Assembly: GCA_049610385.1 (NCBI GenBank)
Contig: JBMYZL010000009.1
Coordinates: 1 to 64,000 of the forward strand
Direction: 5' to 3'
Source of the DNA: JBMYZL01 sp049610385
GTDB lineage: Bacteria > Bacteroidota > Bacteroidia > Flavobacteriales_D > Sanyastnellaceae
Length of the DNA: 64,000 bases
The translations under genes and the position numbers were made by a program. Position 1 is the first letter of the stretch. Every line of letters starts with the position of its first letter. The notes below the pieces were generated by a model that had not been told where the DNA came from, ran no database searches, and saw only the letters and a program-made list of their open reading frames with translations. Shown in pieces: positions 8,097-17,205 of the stretch.

Positions 8097-10934
8097 TCAA
8101 AACCGCATTTTCAGTGATGCAGAGAGGGTTCGGCCATATGACCAATACCCTTCTAGGCGCCCATTTTCCACGGTTCCCTGCTGGCGCTCGCCGGTATATG
8201 GATCTGTGAAAAATGTTTCAAATCCATCGGACATGTAAATGTTGTCCAGAACATTCTGCACGTTCACGCTGGCCGTCCAATTCAAAGAGCCGATTTTGAA
8301 TGCCTTGCTGACGCGGGCGTCCAAATAGCCGTAGCTGGGCATGGTCACGGGTTGCAAACCACGGCGGTCCTCATCTGTTCGGTCTTCGTCGACCGCAAAT
8401 CGGGCGTACAACCGCCAGTTTTGAACATATTGCGTGCCCAACCGGAAACCGCGAGGCAAATCGAAATTGGCCAAAACCCCCACTTGGGATTGTGGCGCAT
8501 CACTCACCTTCAAACCAGCACTGTAGATGTCCAAAGTCTCAATCACCCCGCCACCCTCTTCATTCACAATTTCAGCGGAAACATCGTTGTCCCATCGCCA
8601 ATTGCCGAATGACGCCATGCCACCGAGCTCCAATGCCGGAATGGGCCGAGCCCGCCATTCGACCTCAATCCCCTCGTGTGTTTGAATCAAACCGGTGATG
8701 AACGCTCGATATTCTGTGCCATCAGGCCGCAACAACGGACTGGACAAAATGGATTTGTCGCGCCATTGGGTATGGTAGGCATTGATGTCAAACGATACGC
8801 CTCGCCATCGAAAACGATAACCCAATTCCGCCGCGGCGACTTTTTCATTGATCAGTTTGTCCGTGCTCAGGACATTCGAATAATTCGTGAATACATAACG
8901 AATGAAGGGAGAGCGTGAGTAATAGCCCGCATTGACAAAAACATTGCTGTGCTCACCGATGCTATAGCTGCCTCCAATTTTTGCATTGTAACCCAAACTT
9001 CCTGCCCGCTGCGATTTGATGCCGTAGACAAAAGCTTCATTGCTAACCAATTCCCCTGAATTGGGGTCCACGTCTGTCACGGTTTGGACGCCCGTCTCCT
9101 CATAACGGAAGTACTTGTAAGGATCGATTCGCCGGTATGTGGTGTAACTCGCCGTGGCGGCGAAGAAAGCCGACAAGCGGTCAGCAGCGAACTCGATTTG
9201 GCCGAATGCCCCTCCATAGCCCACCCGGCCAACATCGTCATAGTCAACCACGTCGCCAGGTCTCGCGAGCAATTCATAATCCGGATTGATGCCATAACCA
9301 TCGGAACTGGCGAACGACTGCAAATAAAAATCACCTCCGAGCAAATTGTTGACCCGCGTAAAGTGCTTCCCGCTGTAAAAACGCGCATCAATGCCGGCGA
9401 TCAACGTCAATTTTTCATTCAATTCAGCGTGAAGCGTCGACAAAATCCCAGTCCAAAAATGCTCATTGTGGGCATTTTCAATGCTGCTGAGCGCACGGCC
9501 GCCTACAATGGAATCGCCTGCCGCTGTGAGAATGGGAGCGCCTTGCTCATGCAACGTATCCACCCAAGCTTGCTCCCCTTCGTCGTAGTTGATTTGGTCT
9601 GCCGCGTAACGAACAAGTTGGGTGTTGTTCGCGTTAACGCCATAGATATAATCCCAATTGATGGTGGTTTGGACGTTGCGGACATTTCCATCTGCATCGG
9701 TGTATTGCTCGCTCAATCGAGGCGTACTGGTGCCATCAAATCTGGAACCATATCCTCGGCCCGTTGAGATGTAGAAAGAATTGGCCAAATGCGCCTTGTC
9801 GCTCAATTGCCAGTAATGATTCAAAGCAAATTGAGGCTTGTGGTAGCCATTCACCCTTGAATTCAATTCTTGTCCATCCAATTGGCCCCAATCGTCATTC
9901 CAACGGTGGGCTTCATAACCCAAAGCCTGGAGGTCATTGAAGCGATCAACATTCATTTGCCCACGGCGCTGGCCGTGGGTTTGGGGGGCTCCAATGGCTG
10001 TGAACACCAAGCGATGTCCTCCGAAGTCCTTGGCCGCCGTCAAAAAATAGCTCCAGGCATCGATGAATGTAGCGTCCACATATGCATTGCCTGAGGTTCG
10101 GCTGCCCACGGCACTAACCGCCCAGCCATTTTCCATCACCCCTGAGCTCAAGGACAGCATGGTTTTGTATCGACCATAATTGGTCAACGATTGCATCAAA
10201 CTTCCACCCTTGCGGGTGTCGGTGGCCTTGGTGATGATGTTCATCGTGCCACCAACCGAGTTGATGGCCAACTTCGACGCCCCCAATCCACGTTGAACCT
10301 GCATCGTGCTGACCGCATCGCCCAAGCCTGCCCAGTTCGACCAATACACCCATCCACTTTCCATGTCATTGACCGGAATGCCGTTGATCAGCACGGCCAC
10401 ATTTCGCTGGTCGAATCCCCGGATGTTGATTCTGCTGTCACCGAATCCACCGCCGCTTTTGGTGGCATAGACGCCAGGCGTGATGTTCAAAGTTTCCACC
10501 AATTCCTTGTCACCTATGACCTCCTCAATGGTCCGCGCATCCAAAGTCGAAACCGCTACTGGTGTGGTTCGATCGACGGCCACCGAAGCAATGACATTGG
10601 CCTCCTTCAGCCCAATGGTGGAAGGTATCATGTCCACAGGGCCTAAAGCCAACTCTCGGGAGCCCACCAGGTTCAAGAACTGTTCCTGTGTTTCATATCC
10701 AATCATGCTCAACACCAAGGTCATCTCACCAACTTGCCGAACACGCAAAGTGAAATTCCCCTCAAAATCTGTTACGGTTCCGGTTTTGAATTCGTCGATG
10801 TAAATCGAAGCCCCGATGAGAGGCTCTTCCGTTTCAGCGTCGAACAAAGCGCCGCGGATGACAGACTGGGCTTGCATACCGCCCAAGGTCAGCCCTAGGA
10901 TGCAGACCCAAATGCACAATCGCAATTTCATCAT
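8097..10934 (-). CDS. TonB-dependent outer-membrane receptor with CarboxypepD-like domain
   Basis: The 945-residue product begins with a signal peptide (residues 1-22, ending MQAQ), followed by a CarboxypepD regulatory-like beta-sandwich (about 23-110; VIRGALFDAETEEPLIGASI). The plug domain follows at about 125-235 (INIRGFDQRNVAVLINGIPVN and GLGASKLAINSVGGTMNIIT), then a long beta-barrel ending in an aromatic-terminated strand (LSASLKMRF). Such receptors import iron chelates, vitamins or oligosaccharides using energy from TonB-ExbBD. The plug resembles the FecA-like iron(III)-chelate receptors, but no SusD partner or FecR/sigma pair lies beside it, so the substrate is unproven. A promoter-like box lies about 40 bases upstream, inside the end of asd. 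Confidence 0.93.
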   Translation of the reverse strand: MMKLRLCIWVCILGLTLGGMQAQSVIRGALFDAETEEPLIGASIYIDEFKTGTVTDFEGNFTLRVRQVGEMTLVLSMIGYETQEQFLNLVGSRELALGPVDMIPSTIGLKEANVIASVAVDRTTPVAVSTLDARTIEEVIGDKELVETLNITPGVYATKSGGGFGDSRINIRGFDQRNVAVLINGIPVNDMESGWVYWSNWAGLGDAVSTMQVQRGLGASKLAINSVGGTMNIITKATDTRKGGSLMQSLTNYGRYKTMLSLSSGVMENGWAVSAVGSRTSGNAYVDATFIDAWSYFLTAAKDFGGHRLVFTAIGAPQTHGQRRGQMNVDRFNDLQALGYEAHRWNDDWGQLDGQELNSRVNGYHKPQFALNHYWQLSDKAHLANSFYISTGRGYGSRFDGTSTPRLSEQYTDADGNVRNVQTTINWDYIYGVNANNTQLVRYAADQINYDEGEQAWVDTLHEQGAPILTAAGDSIVGGRALSSIENAHNEHFWTGILSTLHAELNEKLTLIAGIDARFYSGKHFTRVNNLLGGDFYLQSFASSDGYGINPDYELLARPGDVVDYDDVGRVGYGGAFGQIEFAADRLSAFFAATASYTTYRRIDPYKYFRYEETGVQTVTDVDPNSGELVSNEAFVYGIKSQRAGSLGYNAKIGGSYSIGEHSNVFVNAGYYSRSPFIRYVFTNYSNVLSTDKLINEKVAAAELGYRFRWRGVSFDINAYHTQWRDKSILSSPLLRPDGTEYRAFITGLIQTHEGIEVEWRARPIPALELGGMASFGNWRWDNDVSAEIVNEEGGGVIETLDIYSAGLKVSDAPQSQVGVLANFDLPRGFRLGTQYVQNWRLYARFAVDEDRTDEDRRGLQPVTMPSYGYLDARVSKAFKIGSLNWTASVNVQNVLDNIYMSDGFETFFTDPYTGERQQGTVENGRLEGYWSYGRTLSASLKMRF

Positions 10935-10973
10935 GATGGAGTGTAGGGGGTTGTGTTGTCAATCGGTTGTGGC

Positions 10974-11005
10974 CGAAGTTACGACCACCGCCCGGAGGAC
11001 CGCAA
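10974..11005 (-). promoter_or_regulatory. Candidate promoter of the TonB receptor
   Basis: On the minus strand TAACTTCG (10974-10981) matches the TAnnTTyG box, with TTG (11003-11005) 21 bases upstream. It lies 39 bases ahead of the receptor ATG and overlaps the last codons of asd. The fit to both halves of the consensus is better than for most genes here. Confidence 0.4.
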
Positions 11006-12016
11006 GTGCTCTGCGATTTGAACCGCATTTGTGGCCGCTCCCTTCCGCAAATTATCGGCCACAACCCAGAAGTGAAGACCGTGAGGTTTGACCAAATCCC
11101 GGCGAATCCGCCCCACGAAAACCTCATCACGGCCATGGGCAGTCAGGGGCATGGGATATGCCAAGTCCTCCGGCTCATCAACCAACTCGACCCCAGGAAA
11201 AGCACCCACCACTTCCCGCACCTCCTCCAAATCGGCCGGAGCCGTCTTGAGCTCGACATAAACCGACTCACTGTGTCCCGCTTCAACAGGGACACGGACT
11301 GCGGTGCACCGCATTGCTACTTGGTCATCCCCTAAAATCTTTTGGGTCTCATGCCAAACTTTCATCTCTTCGCGAGTGAATCCATTTGTTGGATCAAAGA
11401 CATCACATTGGGGAATGACGTTGCGATCAATGGGGTGTGGGTATGCCGGAGAGGATGTGGATGAGCCCGCCCGCTCAGATTGCAATTGCTCAAGGCCCGC
11501 CACCCCAGATCCCGTCACGGACTGATAGGTGTTGACAATGCCTTCCACGATGCCCCAACGATCATGCAAAGGCTTCAGTGCCATCACCAATTGAGCTGTG
11601 GAGCAGTTGGGGTTGGCAATCAATAAATCTGCTGGTCCCAATACATTCCCATTGACTTCTGGCACCACCAACTTGTGGTTGGGATGCATGCGCCAAGCAC
11701 TGCTGTTGTCAATGGTTGTGATACCGGCCTCTGCGAAGCGTGGGGCCCAAGCCAAACTCAATGCGCCCCCGGCACTGAACAAGGCCACATCAGGCCGAGC
11801 ATCCAGCGCGGTTTGAATCGTTAAAACGGGCATCAATTCCCCTCGAAATCGCACCTCCCGTCCTGCGGCAACGCTGCTGTCACTCGCCACAGGAAGCAAT
11901 TCCGCTACCGGAAATTTCCTTTCTTCCAATATGCGAAGAATCATGGACCCCACCATTCCGGTGGCCCCAACAACCGCCACGCGCAATGCGCGAGGTTCGG
12001 AATCAGATGGTTTCAT
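10979..12016 (-). CDS. asd: Aspartate-semialdehyde dehydrogenase
   Basis: This enzyme reduces aspartyl-4-phosphate to aspartate semialdehyde with NADPH, the branch point to lysine/diaminopimelate, threonine and methionine. The 345-residue protein has the N-terminal Rossmann motif (VAVVGATGMVGS, residues 13-24), the substrate-binding NSSAWR, and the catalytic cysteine C138 in the family signature ANPNCST. Its length is normal. The start is the first ATG after an in-frame promoter-like region. It lies directly upstream of the TonB receptor on the same strand (44-base gap) but each appears to have its own promoter. It is divergent from the lamin-tail protein gene, whose start is only 78 bases away. 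Confidence 0.96.
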   Translation of the reverse strand: MKPSDSEPRALRVAVVGATGMVGSMILRILEERKFPVAELLPVASDSSVAAGREVRFRGELMPVLTIQTALDARPDVALFSAGGALSLAWAPRFAEAGITTIDNSSAWRMHPNHKLVVPEVNGNVLGPADLLIANPNCSTAQLVMALKPLHDRWGIVEGIVNTYQSVTGSGVAGLEQLQSERAGSSTSSPAYPHPIDRNVIPQCDVFDPTNGFTREEMKVWHETQKILGDDQVAMRCTAVRVPVEAGHSESVYVELKTAPADLEEVREVVGAFPGVELVDEPEDLAYPMPLTAHGRDEVFVGRIRRDLVKPHGLHFWVVADNLRKGAATNAVQIAEHLRSSGRWS

Positions 12017-12059
12017 GAATGTGGATGTTTGATTTGCAACTGATGGCGCGACTTAACGA

Positions 12060-12067
12060 CAAAATTA
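12060..12067 (-). promoter_or_regulatory. Candidate -7 box for asd
   Basis: The minus strand reads TAATTTTG, an exact match to TAnnTTTG, 43 bases before the asd start codon. A TTG lies only 14 bases upstream of it, closer than usual. The 78-base divergent region must also serve the gene starting at 12095. Confidence 0.35.
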
Positions 12068-12094
12068 CGAGGTTACCACCGCAATCAGAAGGAA

Positions 12095-15000
12095 ATGAGG
12101 GGGAAGAAAAAAACGGGCTGCTGGACCTTGTTGTTTGGCATTTTGTCGATGCCCATGCAGGGACAAGAATGGAATTGGTATGGGGACCCAACTGAATGGA
12201 ACGTCGCGGAAGATTCCACCGCACAATTGGGCTTAATGACCCCGGGTGAAACCTGGATTTACACCTGTCCGACGGGTGAACCCGCTACCCAAATTCAATG
12301 GAAATGGGTGACTGCTTTCTCAGGGTCGAATGCCAACCACGCCACCATCCATCTCTTTTCTCTGCCTCCGGGTGCAAGTCCAGGTGACAGCAGCCTGCAG
12401 GAGGGGCCACCAGCCAACAGTTGGCGATTTCACATCGGAGAATCGGGCAGCAATGATGGTTTGGATATCACATCGCTGACTGGTGAGCAGACCACAGTCA
12501 TGTCCGGTGAACTCAGTGATCCCTTCGACCTCCGATTGCAGGTGTTTTCGGCAGAAGGTGGCGATTCCATTGAGATTTGGAGCAGCCTCGAACCAGGTGT
12601 TCACCCGCTTGCACCGAGGATCAAACTCCCGAACGACATGACGTTTAGCCCGCAATGCATTGGCATTTCAGCCACTGTGACCTCCTCCAACCTCACGGGC
12701 GTTTCATTGCGCATCGAAGAATGGCAAGACTGGACACCGGACACCATTCCACCTGGATTTGTCGATGCCTACTTGCTGAACCCCAGCACTGTTCGATGGA
12801 TGGCAGACGAACTGATTCAAGGCCAAAATGGGATGTGGTGGGTGGATGTTCCATTGGATGCGACTGCAACACCAGGCATTCCCATTTCTGTCGGGAGTCC
12901 ATTGGCATGGGACCTTTGGGGCAATGCCTCCACTGAAGGAGCAACAACCAGATGGGTCGTGTGGACGGACCCGATGCAACATGCGCCAAGGAACATTTTA
13001 TTCACAGAAATCCTAGTTGACCCAACACCTTCTGCGCATTTGCCTGAAGTTGAATGGGTCGAAGTCATCAACAACAGCAATTGGGCCTTGAAAATGGGGG
13101 ACCTCACTTGGTGGAATCAGGGATCGGGGGAATCGTCCATTGTCCCCGTGAGTCCGTGGAACGGGATTCTGAATCCTGGGGAACGCGCCGTTCTTTCGGC
13201 GGAAGTGGGCGCGCTCCCTCTTTTTGAAGGGATACATCATGCGGCCCTGCCCAATGGGGGGACATTGAGTGACCATGACGATGCCATCGGTTTGATTTTG
13301 CCCGATGGACGATGGGGTGATGTCGTGAATTGGGGAGAAGGAGCTTGGGATCCCGACGGCCGCCATGGCCGGTCATGGCAAAAACAATTCTTGGCCGGAT
13401 GCAGCAGTGCGGTCAACTGGCGAGCAAGCGCCTCTCCTCTCGGAGCCACCCCGGGAACAGCAGGCTGGAATGAGAACCCAGGGTTGGGTCCTTTTGCAGA
13501 TTCCGTTTTTCGCGTCGTCCGAACATTGACGAGGTCCGTCACTTTAACTGAACTGGAATTCAACCAACCCTTGGATCCACGTGGGCTTGATCTCTTGCCG
13601 TCAGGTTGGGGCGGCAACATTTTGGATGAAGCCCAGTTGAAATTGGAATTGAAACGCCCACATGTCTCCATTGTGAAAATGGATCGGTGGCCTGGTCTCA
13701 CCGCTTGCTTTTCTTCTTCCATCCCAACCGGATTGCATTGGGAGTGGCCTGAAAACACCCATCGCTTCGTGGAGTCAGGCGACATCGTGATCCGAGAAAT
13801 CATGGCGAATCCTGGAGAAGCTGGCCCCGGTCCGGTTACTGAATGGGTTGAGTTGCAAAATCTCTCAGACGACAGTTTGAACGCCACCGGTGTCAAGATT
13901 CAAGGACAATCCATGAAAACACAAATCATCGTCCCGCCAAAAGGACGCTGGGTTTATTCATTTCCAGACGCGCACAGTTTGCCCAATTCCGCTGGGGTCA
14001 TCAAACTGGAAAACGCCAGCGGTGACACTTTGGAAACGGTCCAATATCACGCCTGTGATTACCGACGCAGATCGCATGTTCAAAAGGGCATGAGTTTGGT
14101 CCGCACCTGTGAATTCAATCAGAATTGGACCACCAGTGCATCGGAATGGGGTGCTTCTCCTGGTCTCCCCGACCCTGCAGAACACTGCCCGAAACCAAAT
14201 TCTCCCTGGATGCCTGAATGGCAATTATGCGGGCAAAAGGCCGACGGCTCACAGACTGCATTGTTGCTTGACACCACCGTTGATTATGTCCAAACGCAGA
14301 AAGCCAATGGCGTTTGGATACAAGCGGATCCATTGGACCTCATCGGTGTGGAGTCGGGTCGGGTTTGGGCATTCGATTGCGACGCCATTGACGAGGATTT
14401 AACTGACATCCACGTAGGCGGTCCGGAAAATGAGATTCGCGTCCTTTCAGCACCTGAACATTGCCAGATGCAAACCATCACAACGCCTGTCTGGTCCCTC
14501 ACCGAAGTCCTCTTCGATTCGGACATCGAACCTTTTTTTGAGTTGCACGCACATGTTGAATTGCCCGCTTTGAGTGCCTCCACAGCCTCAATTGCAGTCA
14601 CCACAGATCCGGAATTGAACATACCGGAGAATTGGCACCCATTGACCGATGAAATCCATTGGTGGCTTCCTCATGACGAACCTTGGGCTTGGGCTGAATG
14701 TCCAAATCGAATCGATGCCCGACATGTGCTGCCGATGCCTCAAATGCCGAGCTTCTGGGGAAATCCAGTCCTCTCCCTCATTCAAACCGCGGACGATTGG
14801 ACTATGGTGCTTGTGGACTCTGTCCAAACCGGCAACCACCGCCATGCGCCCTGGGTTTCAGACCCCCATCACATATCCATTGAACGATGTGATGAGGGAG
14901 CCCATTGGACCAGCTGCAGGAACGCAACAGGTCACAGTGCAGGAAGGTTCAACTCCATTTGGGGTCTGTGTCAAGGAGCTTCGGCATCAGACATGCATCT

Positions 15001-15292
15001 GTCCAGCACTGTCTGGGAACCAGGAGGACCGCCGTTGATCATCACTGTATGTCCAGAGAGTTTGGCATGTGCTCCGCAAATCACGCTCTACGAAGCCTGG
15101 TCCATGGCCCCGCAGGTTGTGCTTCATTCACCCGAGGCCACGGGAGACTCCACATGCATGCAATTCATTTGGGAAGGTGAAACACAAGCTGGGTCCGGAG
15201 TTCCAGCAACAGGTGCCTACCTCTGGCGGGCCAGTGGATGCCCTTTACAAACCACCAACCCGTGGAAGCCATTCGTGGTGATTTCCCCATGA
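12095..15292 (+). CDS. Large secreted protein with two lamin-tail domains
   Basis: The 1065-residue product has a positively charged start and hydrophobic signal segment (residues 1-24, cut near MQGQEW). Two lamin-tail domains (LTD, an Ig-like fold also found in secreted bacterial proteins) are visible: one from about residue 303 (ILFTEILVDPTPS, then VEWVEVINNS) and one from about 564 (IVIREIMANPGEAG, then TEWVELQNLS). The region in between and after is Trp/Pro/Asp-rich with no catalytic motif that I recognise. The last 60 residues (FIWEGETQAGSGVPATGAY) resemble FlgD/gliding-type Ig modules rather than a standard T9SS sorting domain. It is likely a cell-surface or exported adhesive or structural protein; that role is inference. 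The downstream DUF4271 gene is 42 bases away behind a hairpin. Confidence 0.85.
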   Translation: MRGKKKTGCWTLLFGILSMPMQGQEWNWYGDPTEWNVAEDSTAQLGLMTPGETWIYTCPTGEPATQIQWKWVTAFSGSNANHATIHLFSLPPGASPGDSSLQEGPPANSWRFHIGESGSNDGLDITSLTGEQTTVMSGELSDPFDLRLQVFSAEGGDSIEIWSSLEPGVHPLAPRIKLPNDMTFSPQCIGISATVTSSNLTGVSLRIEEWQDWTPDTIPPGFVDAYLLNPSTVRWMADELIQGQNGMWWVDVPLDATATPGIPISVGSPLAWDLWGNASTEGATTRWVVWTDPMQHAPRNILFTEILVDPTPSAHLPEVEWVEVINNSNWALKMGDLTWWNQGSGESSIVPVSPWNGILNPGERAVLSAEVGALPLFEGIHHAALPNGGTLSDHDDAIGLILPDGRWGDVVNWGEGAWDPDGRHGRSWQKQFLAGCSSAVNWRASASPLGATPGTAGWNENPGLGPFADSVFRVVRTLTRSVTLTELEFNQPLDPRGLDLLPSGWGGNILDEAQLKLELKRPHVSIVKMDRWPGLTACFSSSIPTGLHWEWPENTHRFVESGDIVIREIMANPGEAGPGPVTEWVELQNLSDDSLNATGVKIQGQSMKTQIIVPPKGRWVYSFPDAHSLPNSAGVIKLENASGDTLETVQYHACDYRRRSHVQKGMSLVRTCEFNQNWTTSASEWGASPGLPDPAEHCPKPNSPWMPEWQLCGQKADGSQTALLLDTTVDYVQTQKANGVWIQADPLDLIGVESGRVWAFDCDAIDEDLTDIHVGGPENEIRVLSAPEHCQMQTITTPVWSLTEVLFDSDIEPFFELHAHVELPALSASTASIAVTTDPELNIPENWHPLTDEIHWWLPHDEPWAWAECPNRIDARHVLPMPQMPSFWGNPVLSLIQTADDWTMVLVDSVQTGNHRHAPWVSDPHHISIERCDEGAHWTSCRNATGHSAGRFNSIWGLCQGASASDMHLSSTVWEPGGPPLIITVCPESLACAPQITLYEAWSMAPQVVLHSPEATGDSTCMQFIWEGETQAGSGVPATGAYLWRASGCPLQTTNPWKPFVVISP

Positions 15293-15298
15293 AACCAA

Positions 15299-15323
15299 CG
15301 GGGATTCTGCATAAGAATTCCCG
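15299..15323 (+). terminator. Ten-base-pair hairpin after the lamin-tail gene
   Basis: CGGGGATTCT (15299-15308) pairs with AGAATTCCCG (15314-15323) across a five-base loop, with one G-T wobble. It begins seven bases after the stop codon. No T-run follows, so if it terminates transcription it is not a classical intrinsic terminator; it might instead stabilise the mRNA end. Confidence 0.4.
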
Positions 15324-15334
15324 AACTTGGCGCC

Positions 15335-15994
15335 ATGCAATTTGATGGCCAACCCCTGCCTTCTGGAATTCAAGAGGTGTCTGGGCCCGCGATGTTGGGG
15401 CTTGTGTTGAGCGGATTGCTGATTGTGATTTTGCGCAATCGATTTGAACGCGAGTGGCACTTGACTTTGTGGACTTGGATCGACATTCAACGGGTTTGGA
15501 AGCGCCTGCCCAATGAATCCGCCCGATCAGGCGGCATTATGCTCAGCCACCTCATTGGGTTCATGGCATGGGCCATTTTGGGTTCGATTCTTTGGCCCGA
15601 AAGCCCTTGGAAAGGCCTTTCTTATGGGTTTTTGACTGGACTGACCGTGGGATTGGCGCGTAGATTGGGGCAGACCTTTGGGAAATGGTTGACTCGAGAA
15701 CATGCAGTCTTGGACAACCATGCTGAATTGGATCGACACATGCGAACAGCATTGACCGTTGTGTTGGGATTGGGAATTGTCTTCATCGCCCTCAGGTTTC
15801 CGAACGAAATGGGCTGGAAGGAGCACATCCCATCGGCCGTCTTTATCTGGCTTGGGTGGTTGATTATCAAGTGGTTAAAGTGCATTCAACTCTTGCTTCA
15901 CCGAAGAGTGAGGATTGGTTGGGGAATTGCGTACCTTTGCACCCTCGAAATTACACCAACCGTTGCCCTTGTTGTGAAGGGGTTGGGGGTGTGA
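15335..15994 (+). CDS. DUF4271-type membrane protein
   Basis: This 219-residue protein is predominantly hydrophobic, with about five to six membrane-spanning segments (for example near residues 20-33, 68-85, 135-152, 165-180 and 195-210) and a basic RHMRTAL-type loop. Its size, its composition and its position directly before hemD are those of the DUF4271 family, which is conserved in Bacteroidota and has no known biochemical role. The start ATG at 15335 lies 12 bases after the upstream hairpin. It is followed by hemD after 27 bases, suggesting co-transcription. Family assignment rests on pattern and context rather than a search. Confidence 0.75.
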   Translation: MQFDGQPLPSGIQEVSGPAMLGLVLSGLLIVILRNRFEREWHLTLWTWIDIQRVWKRLPNESARSGGIMLSHLIGFMAWAILGSILWPESPWKGLSYGFLTGLTVGLARRLGQTFGKWLTREHAVLDNHAELDRHMRTALTVVLGLGIVFIALRFPNEMGWKEHIPSAVFIWLGWLIIKWLKCIQLLLHRRVRIGWGIAYLCTLEITPTVALVVKGLGV

Positions 15995-16021
15995 TGACGG
16001 GCTTGAACGACCACTATTTCC

Positions 16022-16765
16022 ATGGCGAAAAAGATCAAGACCATCCTGATCTCCCAGCCAAAACCGACTACGGACAAGTCGCCGTATTTCGATTTGGCGG
16101 AGCAACACAAGCTGACCATTGATTTTCGGCCCTTCATTCACGTGGAAGGCATTGACGGTCAAGAATTCCGGCAACAACGCATAGATTTTAGCGAACACAC
16201 CGCTGTTATCTTGACTTCGCGAAATGCCGTGGACCATTTCTTCCGCCTCGCTGAAGAGATGAGGTTTGAGGTGCCCGATACCATGAAGTATTTCTGCATC
16301 AGCGAATCCACTGCATATTACTTGCAGAAATATGTGGTGTATCGCAAGCGCAAAATTTTTCATGGCCAGCTGCGCTTCCAAGATCTCATGGATTTGATCA
16401 AGAAGCACAAAAATGAGAAGTATCTCCTGCCTTGCAGTGATTTGTTGAAGCCGTCCATCCCCAAATTGCTGGATGAAGCCAACATCAAATACACCCAGGC
16501 CACAATGTACCGAACCGTCTGTTCGGATCTAAGTGACCTGAGTGACGTGAAGTATGACATGCTGGTTTTCTACAGCCCCAGCGGGATTGAGAGTTTGTAC
16601 AAAAACTTCCCTGACTTCGAACAAGGCACGACTTGCATTGCCACCTTCGGTCCGACTACCGAAAAAGCCGCGCAAGACAACAAGCTCCGTGTGGACATCG
16701 CCGCACCCACTCCGAAGGCGCCTTCGATGACCATGGCCATTCAGCAGTACATTTCGGGGAAATAA
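16022..16765 (+). CDS. hemD: Uroporphyrinogen-III synthase
   Basis: HemD closes hydroxymethylbilane with inversion of ring D to give uroporphyrinogen III for haem and sirohaem. The 247-residue protein shows the bilobed family pattern: a SQPKP start, the conserved AVILTSRNAVDHFF segment near residue 60, and the second-lobe DMLVFYSPSGIESL followed by CIATFGPTTEKAA and TPKAPSM. Sequence identity in this family is generally low, but these segments and the DUF4271 neighbour support the call. It sits eight bases before rnpA in a compact plus-strand run. Confidence 0.9.
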   Translation: MAKKIKTILISQPKPTTDKSPYFDLAEQHKLTIDFRPFIHVEGIDGQEFRQQRIDFSEHTAVILTSRNAVDHFFRLAEEMRFEVPDTMKYFCISESTAYYLQKYVVYRKRKIFHGQLRFQDLMDLIKKHKNEKYLLPCSDLLKPSIPKLLDEANIKYTQATMYRTVCSDLSDLSDVKYDMLVFYSPSGIESLYKNFPDFEQGTTCIATFGPTTEKAAQDNKLRVDIAAPTPKAPSMTMAIQQYISGK

Positions 16766-16772
16766 CCCCAAG

Positions 16773-17204
16773 GTGTCCGACTCCAACCCCTCTTTCAATG
16801 CGCGACCACCCGGTGCCTTCAAATTTCCCGGCACCCATCGATTGAAGTCGCGCAAAATTTTGGGAAGGGCTTTTGAAAACGATGATTTCAAACCGCACAA
16901 GGCTTGGCCCTTGTTAATGAAGATCGTCCCCGGGAAATTGCCCAAGCCTGTGCCCACACAAGCGGCATTTGCCGTTTCCAAACGCCGATTTCCCCGGGCT
17001 GTCGATCGCAACCGAATCAAACGGCTACTCCGAGAGGCTTGGCGACATGAACGTCAACCCTTGGAGAATCATTTGAAGGAAGCGGGAGTTCAATGGGCAA
17101 TCGTTTTCATCTTTGTCGGACAAGAAATGCCGGATGCCCAACGTTGTCGAAAAGCCGTGCAACAACTCATCAAAAAAGCCACCTCCGGTCCCAAGACCAT
17201 TTGA
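16773..17204 (+). CDS. rnpA: Ribonuclease P protein component
   Basis: RnpA binds the RNase P RNA and helps process the 5' ends of tRNA precursors. The 143-residue, strongly basic protein carries the RNR signature (RNRIKRLLREAWR, about residues 77-89) after the AFAVSKRRFPRAV strand. The N-terminus is about 15-20 residues longer than usual and the only suitable start is GTG at 16773; a nearby ATG is in another frame. In many bacteria rnpA lies beside rpmH; here it lies between hemD and an S41 protease gene, an arrangement seen in Bacteroidota. Confidence 0.93.
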   Translation: MSDSNPSFNARPPGAFKFPGTHRLKSRKILGRAFENDDFKPHKAWPLLMKIVPGKLPKPVPTQAAFAVSKRRFPRAVDRNRIKRLLREAWRHERQPLENHLKEAGVQWAIVFIFVGQEMPDAQRCRKAVQQLIKKATSGPKTI

Positions 17205-17205
17205 C

